Origin: Mercurialis annua
Taxonomy: Eukaryota; Streptophyta; Magnoliopsida; Malpighiales; Euphorbiaceae
Assembly: GCF_937616625.2 (NCBI RefSeq)
Contig: NC_065571.1
Location: 49,027,651 to 49,091,650 of the forward strand
Reading direction: 5' to 3'
DNA length: 64,000 nt
In this document: positions 12,677 to 24,230 of the stretch, piece by piece
Layout of the letters: every line of letters begins with the position of its first letter
Numbering within the stretch: the stretch's first letter is position 1
Position numbers and translations under genes: made by a program
The notes under the pieces: generated by a model
The model's database searches: none
The model's input: the letters and a program-made list of their open reading frames with translations, nothing else
What the model was told of the DNA's origin: nothing

Positions 12677-13041
12677 GGCACCGTTTGGATTGATAGTTTT
12701 TAAATCAATGAATTTTTTTAAATCCATGGATTTTAAATCAATGGAATGTTTAATCTATAAATTTATAAAATCCATCATTTGAAATGTATATATAATCTAT
12801 GATTCATAGGGATATATTTAAAATAATTAAATATTAGCACAATCCATTATTTATAAAAATGATAGATTTTCACTTTCCCACCTCCTAGATGGAAATTTAA
12901 ATGAAGGATTTTGGAGTATGGAGGAATTTGAAAATCTATACATTATATAATTTTTTCATACCTAAAATGGATTCCGATAAAAACATGGATTGTATGGAAT
13001 TTCATGAATTTCATCCATAATCCCGCAATTCAAACAGTGCC
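12677..13041. mobile_element. MITE with GGCACYGTTTG termini (Harbinger/Tourist-like)
   Basis: A 365-bp unit beginning GGCACCGTTTGGATTG and ending CAATTCAAACAGTGCC, which is a 16-bp inverted repeat with two mismatches. Inside are repeated AAATCCATGGATTT and TGGATTTTAAATC-type motifs on both strands. GGCMC..GTTTG ends recall PIF/Harbinger MITEs, but the expected 3-bp TSD is not clean (TAT versus TGT), so the superfamily is uncertain. Confidence 0.65.
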
Positions 13042-13276
13042 TGTAGATAAATTCATTTGCTTAAATATACAATTAAAAAAGAAAAATACTTTATAATTCA
13101 TTTTTTTAATCCAATTTTTTTAATGCATCTTACGTGAAAAAATTTTATTCATCCAATTCTCATTCAAAAATGTATACCTCAGAAAACAGAATTTAATCAA
13201 TCCGCTCCTTAATGCCACGTCAAGCAGCATAAAAAAGTAGGTTAAAAATATTGGGTTATAATACTCTCTACAAAAT

Positions 13277-13790
13277 TGTTTGCGTGGAAAATTTCCAGAC
13301 ACGCGAATCTTTGAATTTATAATGGGTTTTGTATGGAAGTATGCTTTAGACCAAAATTTAGTCAGAAAAGTGTGTTGTTTGGTTAAAGACACTTAACCAC
13401 GTGATCTAATAGTAATAATCTGGGAGTTATGAACTCAGGCGAGATTAATACTGAAAACTACTCCTAAATTAACCAACCGCGGAGGTTGGGGATAGAAAAG
13501 CACAGGGCTTTGAAGTTGTATTTGTTTGATTGATTTGAGTTGTCGTTAATACAAACCTAAAGCTAGCTATTTATAGGGGACAAACCCTAAAATAGAAAAC
13601 GTAGTCCAGTGAGATACAATCTCTTATTTAGATAATACTAAACTAAATAATTAAGATAATGACTAAAAATAAGATAATGACTAAAAAAGATAACTATTAA
13701 GCTAAGATAGGAACAAAAGGATAGTTGATGGCTTTTGGGCTCAAAAACCCGAATTAGCCCATATGAGCTCTTTTTGGGCCAGTGCAAACA
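13277..13790 (-). repeat. Left LTR (3' LTR of the element)
   Basis: 514-bp repeat, TG...CA ends, apparently identical to 14999-15512. The directly adjoining inner sequence, read on the minus strand, is the purine-rich GTGGGGGGCAT, a polypurine tract, which fixes this copy as the 3' LTR. Confidence 0.92.
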
Positions 13791-13804
13791 ATGCCCCCCA
13801 CGTC
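13791..13804 (-). other. Polypurine tract of the LTR element
   Basis: On the minus strand GACGTGGGGGGCAT abuts the start of the 3' LTR. This is where plus-strand DNA synthesis would be primed. Confidence 0.7.
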
Positions 13805-14169
13805 TTTTTAGCTGAATGTCAAGTAAGGTGAGAAGACGTATTTTTATCGCGTGTCTTTGATCTCCGAAGCAACCCTTACTTTTGAACTCTGAATCTCTTT
13901 TTAATCGCCATGTCACCATATTAGCTTTTCCCATTCCACAAATAATTTAATTGGCCGATTCACAATGTCACTGAACCACTTTGTTAACTCATTGAATCGG
14001 CATACTTGGACTCTTAAAATGCATTGATCGTCACTTGGCCGATCAATTTAATTTTTTAAAAATAACGTCATTGTTGATCGGCCACCTTCGCTTATTTTTT
14101 AACCGATCACTTAACACAACATCAACCAATTTGTAATATTGTGATCGGCTTACTTTCAATTTTAAACGA

Positions 14170-14880
14170 TCAACCTTTTCTTTTCCTTCGTGGTTGTTTT
14201 AAATAGATCGTCCAAAATTTAAAGCGAAACTTTTTATTATAAATCGACTTAATCTGTTCTTTCATATATTGAATTTTTGACCGAAAATATAGTAAAAAGT
14301 AAGTTGTACCTTGACTAAAAATTTCATTCCATTTTCCATGAATCATTGACCGCGACACATACCTTGGTAGATTCTTAACAATCGATTCGGCATGACTTAT
14401 CAAGGCGAATGGTGATCGGCCTTGCCTCTCGGTGTTTTCATCATCAGCAATATCGGTTTGTACAAAATCCGATGGGATTTGACCCCTTAAAAGGAATGGA
14501 GATCGCCCATGCCCCCCAGTATCGTTGACTTGCCTAGAAATATCATCCTTGATATCATCAAGGTTAATACTAATATTAGGATCATCATTGATGTAAGCTT
14601 CTTCGGTCTCAGTATCACTAACGTCAAGATCGGCGTTGATGTCATTATCGGTGTGGATTTCATCAACACTATCAATATCTCCAGTAGAGATTAAAGAAAA
14701 CTCGGTGATCTCGTAGTCATAGGCTGGCTCTTTGATCTGTTCGCCTCCTAACACCTTAGCAAGATTATTTATAGCCGAATTTAATTTATTAAAATCGGCC
14801 ATGATCTCCCTTTTGATAGCAGCACGTTCGGCTCTCATATTCTCTATGATCACCGATAGTTGACTCGAATAATAAGACAT
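14170..14880 (-). CDS. 236-aa ORF of the non-autonomous LTR retrotransposon
   Basis: The only sizeable ORF of the element. It begins about 100 bp after the primer-binding site in the gag position. Residues 1-45 look helical, possibly coiled coil (IIENMRAERAAIKREIMADF). Residues 55-120 are very acidic. Two GRSPF motifs follow (HGRSPFLLRG and RQGRSPFALIS), and the C-terminus is basic (KQPRRKRKG). I see no CCHC zinc knuckle, protease DTG motif or reverse-transcriptase motif. It could be a diverged gag or an extra ORF of a Tat/Ogre-like lineage. The reading frame is intact, fitting a young copy. Function is unknown. Confidence 0.6.
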   Translation of the reverse strand: MSYYSSQLSVIIENMRAERAAIKREIMADFNKLNSAINNLAKVLGGEQIKEPAYDYEITEFSLISTGDIDSVDEIHTDNDINADLDVSDTETEEAYINDDPNISINLDDIKDDISRQVNDTGGHGRSPFLLRGQIPSDFVQTDIADDENTERQGRSPFALISHAESIVKNLPRYVSRSMIHGKWNEIFSQGTTYFLLYFRSKIQYMKEQIKSIYNKKFRFKFWTIYLKQPRRKRKG

Positions 14881-14976
14881 GATTTGATCAAAACTATGAT
14901 CGCACCACAGCTTGCAAAGAGTCTGAATTTGACACTTTCCTTCTTAAATGCAGTCCTTGTGTCGACCATAACACGT

Positions 14977-14993
14977 CCCCAGTGGAGTCGCCA
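14977..14993 (-). other. Primer-binding site of the LTR element
   Basis: On the minus strand TGGCGACTCCACTGGGG starts five bases after the 5' LTR. The TGG start is the complement of a tRNA CCA end. This PBS form is, as I recall, matched to tRNA-Arg in Tat/Ogre-type gypsy elements; the tRNA identity is from memory. Confidence 0.7.
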
Positions 14994-14998
14994 AAAGA

Positions 14999-15512
14999 TG
15001 TTTGCGTGGAAAATTTCCAGACACGCGAATCTTTGAATTTATAATGGGTTTTGTATGGAAGTATGCTTTAGACCAAAATTTAGTCAGAAAAGTGTGTTGT
15101 TTGGTTAAAGACACTTAACCACGTGATCTAATAGTAATAATCTGGGAGTTATGAACTCAGGCGAGATTAATACTGAAAACTACTCCTAAATTAACCAACC
15201 GCGGAGGTTGGGGATAGAAAAGCACAGGGCTTTGAAGTTGTATTTGTTTGATTGATTTGAGTTGTCGTTAATACAAACCTAAAGCTAGCTATTTATAGGG
15301 GACAAACCCTAAAATAGAAAACGTAGTCCAGTGAGATACAATCTCTTATTTAGATAATACTAAACTAAATAATTAAGATAATGACTAAAAATAAGATAAT
15401 GACTAAAAAAGATAACTATTAAGCTAAGATAGGAACAAAAGGATAGTTGATGGCTTTTGGGCTCAAAAACCCGAATTAGCCCATATGAGCTCTTTTTGGG
15501 CCAGTGCAAACA
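14999..15512 (-). repeat. Right LTR (5' LTR of the element)
   Basis: 514-bp repeat, apparently identical to 13277-13790. The primer-binding site lies just inside it on the minus strand, so this copy drives transcription leftwards. The downstream flank carries the AAAAT duplication. Confidence 0.92.
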
Positions 15513-15546
15513 AAAATTAACGGAAAGAGTGTCCTGTTTCAAATAT

Positions 15547-15863
15547 GGCTTAATTGCTCCAAAAATCACTAACTTTTACCTGTTTTTGGTATTTAACACG
15601 AACTTTCAATTTTGGAATATAAATACACAAACTATTATTTTTTTGCATATATAACACGGGCACCTTTTTGACATAAAACGGCACCGTTTTTGACCTAAAA
15701 CGACAACGTTTTATACTTAAAACGACACCGTTTTTCACCTAAAAAGGAAACTTGATCATATATGCAAAAAATTGATAGTTCGTGTATTTATCTGCCAAAA
15801 TTTAAAGTTCGTGTCAAATACCAAAAACACGCGAAAGTTGGTGATTTTTTGTGCATTTAAACC
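15547..15863. mobile_element. Fold-back MITE with 9-bp TSD
   Basis: 317 bp. It begins GGCTTAATTGCTCC and ends GTGCATTTAAACC, with the perfect 9-bp TSD TTCAAATAT at 15538-15546 and 15864-15872. The arms pair across most of the length. The centre carries repeated AAAACGRCRACGTTTT-like units. It has the same design as the elements at 7284 and 16888. It lies only 30 bp from the LTR element's right TSD. Confidence 0.86.
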
Positions 15864-15872
15864 TTCAAATAT

Positions 15873-16657
15873 TGATGGAATATTTAAGTATTTCCGATGT
15901 CTAAATTTGCATGATGTATGATTGATCTACCTATCGGTCAATGGAGTTTTTATTCTTAAAATGACCCTTATTCAATACCAGTTTTGTATGAATTTTAACA
16001 AGACTAATTTGAAAAAAAAAAATCTAAAGAAAAACCCCTTAATAGAGCCTTGAAAGAGAAACTGATACCGTAATATGATTAAGAGAGGAGAGGATTAGGG
16101 AAATTGCGCATTGATTTGTGTTAGAATTACGAAAAATTATAGCATTTGCTCCATCTGGATATATGCTTGCTTGGTACACACGTTTTCATTTTAAACTAAT
16201 GGAGATTTTTTTTAAAAATTCCACAAATAATACTTACTATATGAATGAGATTCATATTCCATATAAAACTCAGCCAAAAAATCTATTTTATATAAATACT
16301 TACATATTATTGGTGTATTATTTGGTTAATAATTAGTATAACATAATTATTAATCATTAATCAAACCAAAAAAGTGTGAAACAATTGAAATAAGTAAGAA
16401 GTAGGTACATACCTTTCTTGTTCAATATTTGTTTTCTTTATTTTTGACAAACATCAATTAAGTATTAAGTACTTGATATTTAATAAACAAAATAAATAAA
16501 GCATTTAGTTAATCAAAATATGTTTAGATAAAAAAAAATTCACTAGTTAAAATATACTTTTTTAAAACTTTCAAATAAAAATAAGAATTATATAATTCGT
16601 AGTTTCAATTTTTTGTATTGAGATATAAGATTAAACTGGTCAGTAGAAATATTTTAA
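15873..16657. other. AT-rich intergenic DNA, nothing recognised
   Basis: Low-complexity AT-rich sequence. A 72-codon ORF at 16118-16336 has no conserved features. Confidence 0.4.
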
Positions 16658-17260
16658 GGATCAATTGCAAATTTTAACGTGATTTACAATTACAGTACAA
16701 ACTTTAAACTCCGACAATATCAGTCATCAATTTTTTATTTTTCGACAAATCAGAATACCGAAAAAAGAAAATACTGATATGGACATTATAATATATAGTC
16801 ACATTAGCATTTTTGTGCATGATTGATTGGTATTTCAATTTTTTAACAAATAAAAGTTGGCAACTGATGTTGTCAAGTTTTAAAATTGGGTTAATGTCAT
16901 AAAAATTCACCAACTTTATTCTTTTTTTTAATTTAATTTCGTTTTTAAAACTTCTCATAAAAATAAACCAACTTTCATTTTTTTTCCAAATTCATACACG
17001 GTGCTGGCGTGTCACTCATTCATTGGTTAAAATGACTTATACCTTAGCAAATTGAACCAATGAATGAGTGCCACGTCATCACCGTGTATGAATTTGGGTA
17101 GAAATGAAAGTTTGTGTATTTTTATGAGAAATTATAAAGAACGTGATTAAATTGAGAAAACGTATAAAGTTGGTGAATTTTTATGACATTATCCCTTTAA
17201 AATTCATTTTGTAATTACAAATCATGTTATATTTTGTAATTTAATTTGCAATAACAATCT
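16658..17260. repeat. Older fold-back element split by a nested MITE
   Basis: The left edge GGATCAATTGCAAATT with CGTGATTTACAATTAC matches, inverted, the right edge GTAATTACAAATCATG...AATTTGCAA near 17208-17250. The two arms are separated by the 308-bp element at 16888-17195, whose TSD lies in the right half of the older unit. The outer ends are approximate. Confidence 0.5.
16888..17195. mobile_element. Fold-back MITE with 9-bp TSD (nested)
   Basis: 308 bp. It starts GGGTTAATGTCATAAAAATT and ends AATTTTTATGACATTATCCC, a nearly perfect long inverted repeat. A perfect 9-bp TSD TTTAAAATT flanks it (16879-16887 and 17196-17204). The centre has the mirrored ATTCATTGGTT / AACCAATGAATGAGTG. Confidence 0.9.
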
Positions 17261-17702
17261 GTTAAAGTCGTATAGATTTATTTGCTCCTGTGTCATTTTA
17301 TTTTATAAATTTCCACCGCAATATTTTTTCATTAATGACACAAACATTAATAATTGATTAATGTTAGCATAAAACACAAAATTACCGTAATTGAAAACAT
17401 CGTTCGCCATTTCAGAACATTGTAAAAAAGAATGTGAACCAAAAGGAAATAACATTTGTAATTTTTTCCCTTCAAAAAAAAAAAATCAGAATTCACATGA
17501 GTTGTTGAAAAAGAAGGGGAGGGGAGATTAAATGCGGCAGGTAACAGAAAAAGAAGTGAAGAAGGGGCGTGTGAATTATTAAGCAAAGCATCTTCCAAAT
17601 TTCTCCATTCGTCTCCACAGAAGAGCGCGTGGCAGCCCTAAATTAACAAAATGGCGTAAAAGTACCAAATAGTAGACCCCACAGTCACACCCCAGAATCT
17701 GG
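17261..17702 (+). other. Upstream region of the H+-ATPase gene
   Basis: Upstream sequence between the transposon cluster and the TATA box. It contains polyA/polyT stretches but no ORF of interest. Regulatory elements are likely here but I cannot assign them. Confidence 0.4.
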
Positions 17703-17710
17703 TATATAAA
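17703..17710 (+). promoter_or_regulatory. TATA box of the H+-ATPase gene
   Basis: TATATAAA stands 95 bp before the start codon. Transcription is then expected near 17735, giving a leader of about 60 bp with no upstream ATG. Confidence 0.75.
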
Positions 17711-17797
17711 CCCGACTCCACTTCCATTTCAATACACTCTAACCAGTCTTCTCCGTTTAAAACCCCGTTCTTCTCCGTTTCTTCAGGTTCCGGAAAC

Positions 17798-20700
17798 ATG
17801 TCCGCCAAAGGCGTTATCAGTCTCGAGGAGATCAAAAACGAGTCCGTTGATCTGGTACAGTATTTTTTTTCCGTTTTCTTTATTTGTAAATTGCATGAAC
17901 TCAGCTCGTTCTCATCATTTAACACTCGAAAACGCATGGAAACGATTAGTTTTCATGTATTTTTTTTGACTGATTTTTCGTTTTACTGTTTTTACTGAGA
18001 CGAGGTTTTTTTTTTCGTTTTTTTTGCGTTCTTATATTGCTGAACGAGTTAGTTTAGCCTGCAAACTAGAAAAAATAATAATTCTAGAGATGAATCTCAT
18101 ATAAATTGATTAATGATGCTATGCGTTAAAACTCAGCTGTTTTGTTTACATGCATATCTCCGGAGAATTTTGTTTTCTGGTCGTTTGATTTTGATTTTTG
18201 GCCGATGAACATGTGATTTTAGTTAGCGATGGTATATATTGGAGTATCTGGTCGATTACTTTTGAGAAGAGTGAAATCTTTGCGGGGGAACCGTGGAGTG
18301 TGATTTTATGGTTGGGCTTAGTGACGTGGAAGGTGCTTTTTTATTTTATTGATTTTGTTTAAAGAAAGAAATTGGAAAAAAGTAGGTGATTTAATCCTCT
18401 TGCATCACGCTGCTAATCACATGAAACAAATGCTGTTATAGCGCAAGCATCTCCTGATTTAGCAATAAAGGTGTCGTCCAGTTACAGAAATTACTTTTTT
18501 CTATTACTATAATCTCTGCTTTTCTTTTTTGGATTAAATTATGTAATCCCTTGCATAATACACCGTATTATTCCTGCAACAAACCCGACATTATAATATT
18601 TTAAAATAAAAAAAGTTTTATCGTAAATTTTAATTGATTTGTTGTGAATATAGTATGGCTCGCTAATTATTATTTTAGTGACTAATTATTTCGTTAACAA
18701 TTATATTCATTTTAATATTTCAAAGGAATATTTTCAAATCTTTGGTTCATTTCCATCTATTATTATAAGTTTGGCTGTTTGCGGCGTGGTGAAAGAGTAA
18801 TTCTGTCGTACTCTCGTAAAGCAAACAGCACAAATTTTTGGATGTAGCCAGTTTCTTAATTTCAAAGACTTCAAGTCAAAGGAAAGAGCTTGGCATGATA
18901 TTTGACTTTTAATTGCATCAGAAGTTCCGTTTTAAATTTAGAAAAATACTTATAAAAATATAAAAAAATAATATTAAAAAGCTTATTTTGGCTTATATGT
19001 TTCTCCAATCACACGCATCAAGACCTAGAAATTTTTGAGCACATTTGCTTAGTGTATAGTAGTTCTAGCTGCTGTCATCTGAAAATATTGTTTGACAGGC
19101 TATAGAATTTAATGGACGGTTATTTTAGCTCTCTGACAACTAGTTAAATATCTGTTGGGTTGTGTTAATAAAATATCATTTTTTGGCATCCCCAAGCAAT
19201 GTACTACTGCGATGGAAGGAGAAGGAAGATTCCAATTTCTACTGCCATTATTTACTGTGTGTTTTTATGGCCAGTTGGGCTGTCCTTTGGGAATAATGTA
19301 GAGTAGAAGCTTTCAGTGCATAATATGCTAACTATAAGCTTATTTAATTAGAAAATGGCCACTGTAGAGGTAGCAAAAAACAGCATTTCAGTTTTGAGAA
19401 AGAAGTAACAATAAGGTTATGATATATCTCAATTAATTTGTCCATCCTTTTATACTGCTAAGTATTCTTTGTAGAAATAACAATTGTCTATTTGCCTATC
19501 ATTACCATTGCAGAACTGCGTGGGATTAGAGAATTCAAGAGATAATTGTGAACTTCTTTTACCGCCAAATATGAACAGGGATTGTAGGATCATTCTATTA
19601 AACAATTATTTTTTTCTTTATGCAGGAAAAGATTCCTATAGAGGAAGTGTTTGAGCAGCTGAAATGTTCCAGGGCAGGTCTTTCTTCAGAGGAAGGAGCC
19701 AACAGGCTTCAAGTTTTTGGGCCAAACAAATTAGAAGAGAAAAAGGTCTAAATCTAACTTGTACTTTATTAAATGATCATAAATTGGTTTTTTTTTTTTA
19801 TGAGTAAGACCAGTCATTGATTTGAATGAAGTTGCAGTTTATTTAAGTTTGTATGAAATTGTGGTTTCTTTAATTAAAGTGAGTTGATTATACAGGAGAG
19901 CAAATTTCTCAAGTTTTTGGGCTTTATGTGGAATCCATTATCATGGGTCATGGAAGCTGCTGCAATAATGGCCATTGCTCTGGCCAATGGGTCTGGAAGA
20001 CCTCCAGATTGGCAGGACTTTGTGGGAATTGTTGCCTTGCTGCTGATCAACTCTACAATTAGTTTCATTGAAGAAAACAATGCTGGAAATGCAGCAGCAG
20101 CCCTCATGGCTGGTCTTGCTCCAAAGACTAAGGTGATGAGAACATATTCTTAAACATTAATTGCTTGCTTCAGTTGTTGACCTTGCTTATCGTATTAATT
20201 CAATTGTTGGTGTAGGTTCTAAGAGATAGTAGATGGACTGAGCAAGAGGCTGCAATTTTAGTTCCAGGAGACATTATCAGCATTAAATTGGGAGATATTA
20301 TTCCCGCTGATGCTCGTCTTCTAGACGGTGATCCTTTGAAGGTGGACCAATCTGCTCTTACTGGGGAGTCACTTCCTGTTACTAAGAATCCTTCAGATGA
20401 AGTGTTTTCAGGATCAACATGCAAACAGGGTGAAATCGAAGCAGTAGTAATTGCCACTGGTGTGCATACATTCTTTGGTAAAGCTGCCCATCTGGTGGAT
20501 AGTACCAATCAAGTTGGTCATTTCCAGAAAGTTCTAACTTCCATTGGTAACTTCTGTATCTGCTCGATAGCTGTTGGAATAGTCATTGAACTTATTGTCA
20601 TGTACCCAATTCAGCATCGCAAATACAGAGACGGAATTGACAACTTATTGGTCCTCTTGATTGGAGGAATTCCCATTGCTATGCCGACTGTTTTATCTGT

Positions 20701-23700
20701 CACCATGGCTATTGGTTCACATAGGCTCTCTCAGCAGGGTGCAATTACCAAGAGAATGACTGCCATTGAGGAAATGGCAGGAATGGATGTTCTTTGCAGT
20801 GACAAGACTGGAACGCTAACCTTGAACAAGCTGACTGTTGATAGGACCCTCATTGAAGTGTTTGTAAAGGGTGTGGATAAAGAGCATGTGATCTTACTTG
20901 CTGCTAGAGCTTCAAGAACTGAAAATCAGGATGCTATTGATGCTGCAATTGTAGGGATGCTTGCAGATCCGAAGGAGGTACCATCTTATTCCTTGTTTCT
21001 GCAATCTTTTCCTGGCTCTAGGATTTATCAATAAATAGCATCTATATTCATGATAATTCTGATTATTTCTCAGGCGCGAGCTGGTGCTAGAGAGGTTCAT
21101 TTCCTTCCATTCAACCCCGTTGACAAGAGGACTGCCTTGACCTATATTGATTCTGATGGAAACTGGCACCGAGCTAGCAAAGGTGCTCCTGAGCAGGTAA
21201 CTGTTGTTTTCTTGCAATTGCTCATGAAACCTGAACCACATTGGGGCTGAAGTCGATTTATATCATTTTTTTATGTTCTTTATTTTATTGGTTTTGCTTT
21301 TTTTGCAGATCTTAGCCCTATGCAACAGCAAGGAGGATGTTAAGAGAAAGGTTCATGCCGTGATTGATAAGTATGCTGAACGTGGGCTTCGATCTTTAGC
21401 TGTTGCCAGACAGGTAATCCTTTTCATCCTTTTATCTATTTCTCATTTCTTGTTTAGCTAAACAAGCATGTTCTAATTGTTCTCTGGATGACATGTGCAG
21501 GAAGTACCTGAGAAAACAAAAGAAAGTCCCGGTGCTCCATGGCAGCTTGTTGGTTTGTTGCCTTTGTTTGATCCTCCAAGGCATGACAGTGCCGAAACTA
21601 TCAGAAGAGCTCTCAACCTTGGCGTGAATGTGAAAATGATTACTGGTAACTATTGTTCAGAAATTTGAATAGTAAGACTTTTTTTTGTCTGTTTTAACAT
21701 AGTCTGCGTTTTACTCAATAATCAATATGCAGGGGATCAACTTGCCATAGCTAAAGAAACTGGCCGAAGGCTTGGTATGGGAACAAACATGTATCCATCT
21801 TCTTCATTGCTCGGCCAAGACAAAGATGCTAGCATTGCTTCCCTCCCTGTAGATGAGTTGATTGAAAAGGCTGATGGATTTGCTGGAGTTTTTCCAGGTT
21901 ACCTTCTTAGCTGATCAAATTTAACTATATGCAAATCATGCTTCCTTGTTTCTGACGCACCTTTTTTTATTTAACTATCAGAACACAAATACGAAATTGT
22001 TAAGAGGTTGCAGGAGAGGAAGCACATCTGTGGTATGACAGGAGATGGTGTTAATGATGCTCCTGCTTTGAAGAAGGCAGATATTGGAATTGCTGTTGCT
22101 GATGCTACTGACGCTGCCAGAGGTGCTTCTGATATTGTCCTCACTGAACCTGGGCTTAGTGTGATTATAAGTGCAGTGCTGACTAGCAGGGCCATATTTC
22201 AAAGAATGAAGAACTACACAGTGAGTTTCTCTTTCTGCTCATTATGTTTCCCATTCAAAAGTTCTAGAAATTTTAATAAGCGTGGAAAGCTTAATGTATT
22301 TTGTCAATCTTTTCTTGCAGATATATGCAGTCTCAATTACCATCCGTATTGTGGTAAGTATCAAAAAACATTTGTGAAATTGTCTGATAATTGCATATCT
22401 GTTCTAGACTTATGATTGAAAATCCTGATGTTCTGTTTGTTTATTCTGGCAGTTTGGCTTCTTGTTTATTGCGCTAATATGGAAGTTTGACTTTTCGCCA
22501 TTCATGGTTCTGATTATTGCCATTTTAAACGACGGTGAGCTCTTGTTAAAATCTTTTTGTGTCTGCATATAATAAATTGGATTTAGCATGGATACGGTTC
22601 TAATATTTTAAATCATTCAACATACAGGAACAATCATGACTATATCAAAGGATCGAGTGAAACCATCTCCACTGCCAGACAGCTGGAAACTTAAAGAGAT
22701 ATTTAGTACTGGTACAGTTCTGGGAGGTTACATGGCACTAATGACTGTTGTATTTTTCTGGGCAATGAAGCAGACCGACTTCTTCTCGGTAAGATCTTCA
22801 GCATCTATTTCTTTAGGGAAAGACTCAGAATTTTCTGCATTACATTAGTATTCCAACTAATAGTTCAGCATTGATATTTTAATATTTTGTACATCTTTGA
22901 TTTTCTTAATATAGGATAAGTTTGGTGTGAGATCGCTGCATGGTAGCGACACTGAAATGATGGCAGCTCTATATCTACAAGTCAGTATTATAAGCCAGGC
23001 CCTTATTTTTGTCACGAGGTCTCGCAGCTGGTCGTTTGTTGAGCGTCCTGGACTTCTTCTGCTTGGTGCATTCATAGTTGCTCAGCTGGTAATGTCTGCT
23101 ATTCTCTACTCAATTTATTTTGGCACTATCATTTTTCATTTAATTAAATATTATTTGATTTATGATGCTATGCATTGCCGATCTGGCAGGTAGCGACACT
23201 GATAGCAGTTTATGCAAACTGGGAATTTGCTCGAATAAAGGGGTGTGGCTGGGGATGGGCCGGTGTAATCTGGCTATATAGTGTGGTTACTTACTTACCA
23301 CTCGATCTTCTTAAATTTGCAATTCGTTACATTTTGAGCGGCAAGGCTTGGGATAATCTCTTGGAGAATAAGGTATGTGTTTTTGGTCATGGAAAGTAAA
23401 ACAATTCGTAAAATATGAAGGTGCTCATTTTGTTTTTTCTTCTTAAACAACAGACTGCCTTTACCACAAAGAAAGACTACGGAAAAGAAGAGAGAGAAGC
23501 ACAATGGGCTACTGCACAAAGGACACTTCATGGCCTTCAACCACCTGAATCTACGACCTTGTTTGCCGACAAAAATAGTTACAGGGAGCTTTCCGAGATC
23601 GCGGAGCAAGCCAAGCGGAGGGCAGAGGTGGCAAGGTAGGCAAAGCCAACTATTTAATTGGTATATTTATTTTAGAGGAGTTCATTTGAGATATTGATGA

Positions 23701-23817
23701 AAGGAACATTGGTTTTGCAGATTGAGGGAACTGCATACCCTTAAGGGGCACGTTGAGTCGGTGGTGAAGCTCAAAGGACTTGACATTGACACAATTCAAC
23801 AACATTACACAGTTTGA
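17798..23817 (+). CDS. Plasma-membrane H+-ATPase (P3A-type proton pump, AHA family)
   Basis: Pumps protons out of the cell, using ATP to set membrane potential and drive secondary transport. Sixteen coding exons: 17798-17854, 19626-19745, 19896-20132, 20216-20977, 21074-21196, 21309-21413, 21501-21645, 21733-21897, 21982-22220, 22321-22353, 22453-22534, 22628-22788, 22915-23088, 23190-23372, 23454-23635, 23721-23817. They join in frame into 954 residues, the normal length. Key motifs are intact: TGES (187-190), phosphorylated Asp334 in [18 protein letters not shown], and ILNDGT with Asp689 (equivalent to the proton-binding Asp684 of AHA2). The C-terminus ends QHYTV, with penultimate Thr953, the 14-3-3-binding phosphosite. 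Exon 10 is only 33 bp. Intron 1 is 1.8 kb. AATAAA at 24074 may be the polyadenylation signal. I do not assign the AHA subfamily. Confidence 0.98.
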
Positions 23818-24220
23818 ATACTCGGGATTTGAGGCCGAAAAGAAAAATACATATGATGACGAAGAATGCCTAATTGAAAACTTCATTAGATTAGAAACAA
23901 AAAGTGTTTTAATTTGTGGTACTTTCATTTGGTTACTGTATTATCCACCTTTGATATCAGTAGAAATGTTCTTCTTCCTGTACATTTTTTTTTCAAATTT
24001 ACATGCTTTGCGTATGTTTATTTGTCTTCCATAGAGAATGGCTTTAAGTTTTTCATAGCATTCCTAGTTGATTAATAAAATTTCAAAATAATACAATCCA
24101 TTTTGGTCCATCATGGGTCAAACTACGTAACTGAAAGAAAGTTCTTGCTCCCTCTTAATTAAATATATGGATGACATTACTAATCTACAACTCCTAATAC
24201 TATGGGAATATGCATATAGA
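23818..24220 (+). other. 3' UTR and downstream spacer of the H+-ATPase gene
   Basis: A 3' UTR-like region with AATAAA at 24074-24079. The 84-codon ORF here is not supported as a gene. Confidence 0.5.
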
Positions 24221-24230
24221 GTGATCTGCT

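Larger units (their letters stand above)
13277..15512 (-). mobile_element. Non-autonomous LTR retrotransposon, complete, recent
   Basis: Two 514-bp direct repeats beginning TG and ending CA (13277-13790 and 14999-15512) enclose 1,208 bp and are flanked by the 5-bp TSD AAAAT (13272-13276 and 15513-15517). On the minus strand the right LTR is 5': it is followed by a primer-binding site. A G-rich polypurine tract lies directly before the left (3') LTR. There is no room for protease, reverse transcriptase, RNase H or integrase, so it must be mobilised in trans. A single 236-codon ORF lies after the PBS. The LTRs look identical by eye, implying recent insertion. The PBS recalls Tat/Ogre-type Ty3/gypsy elements. 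Confidence 0.93.
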
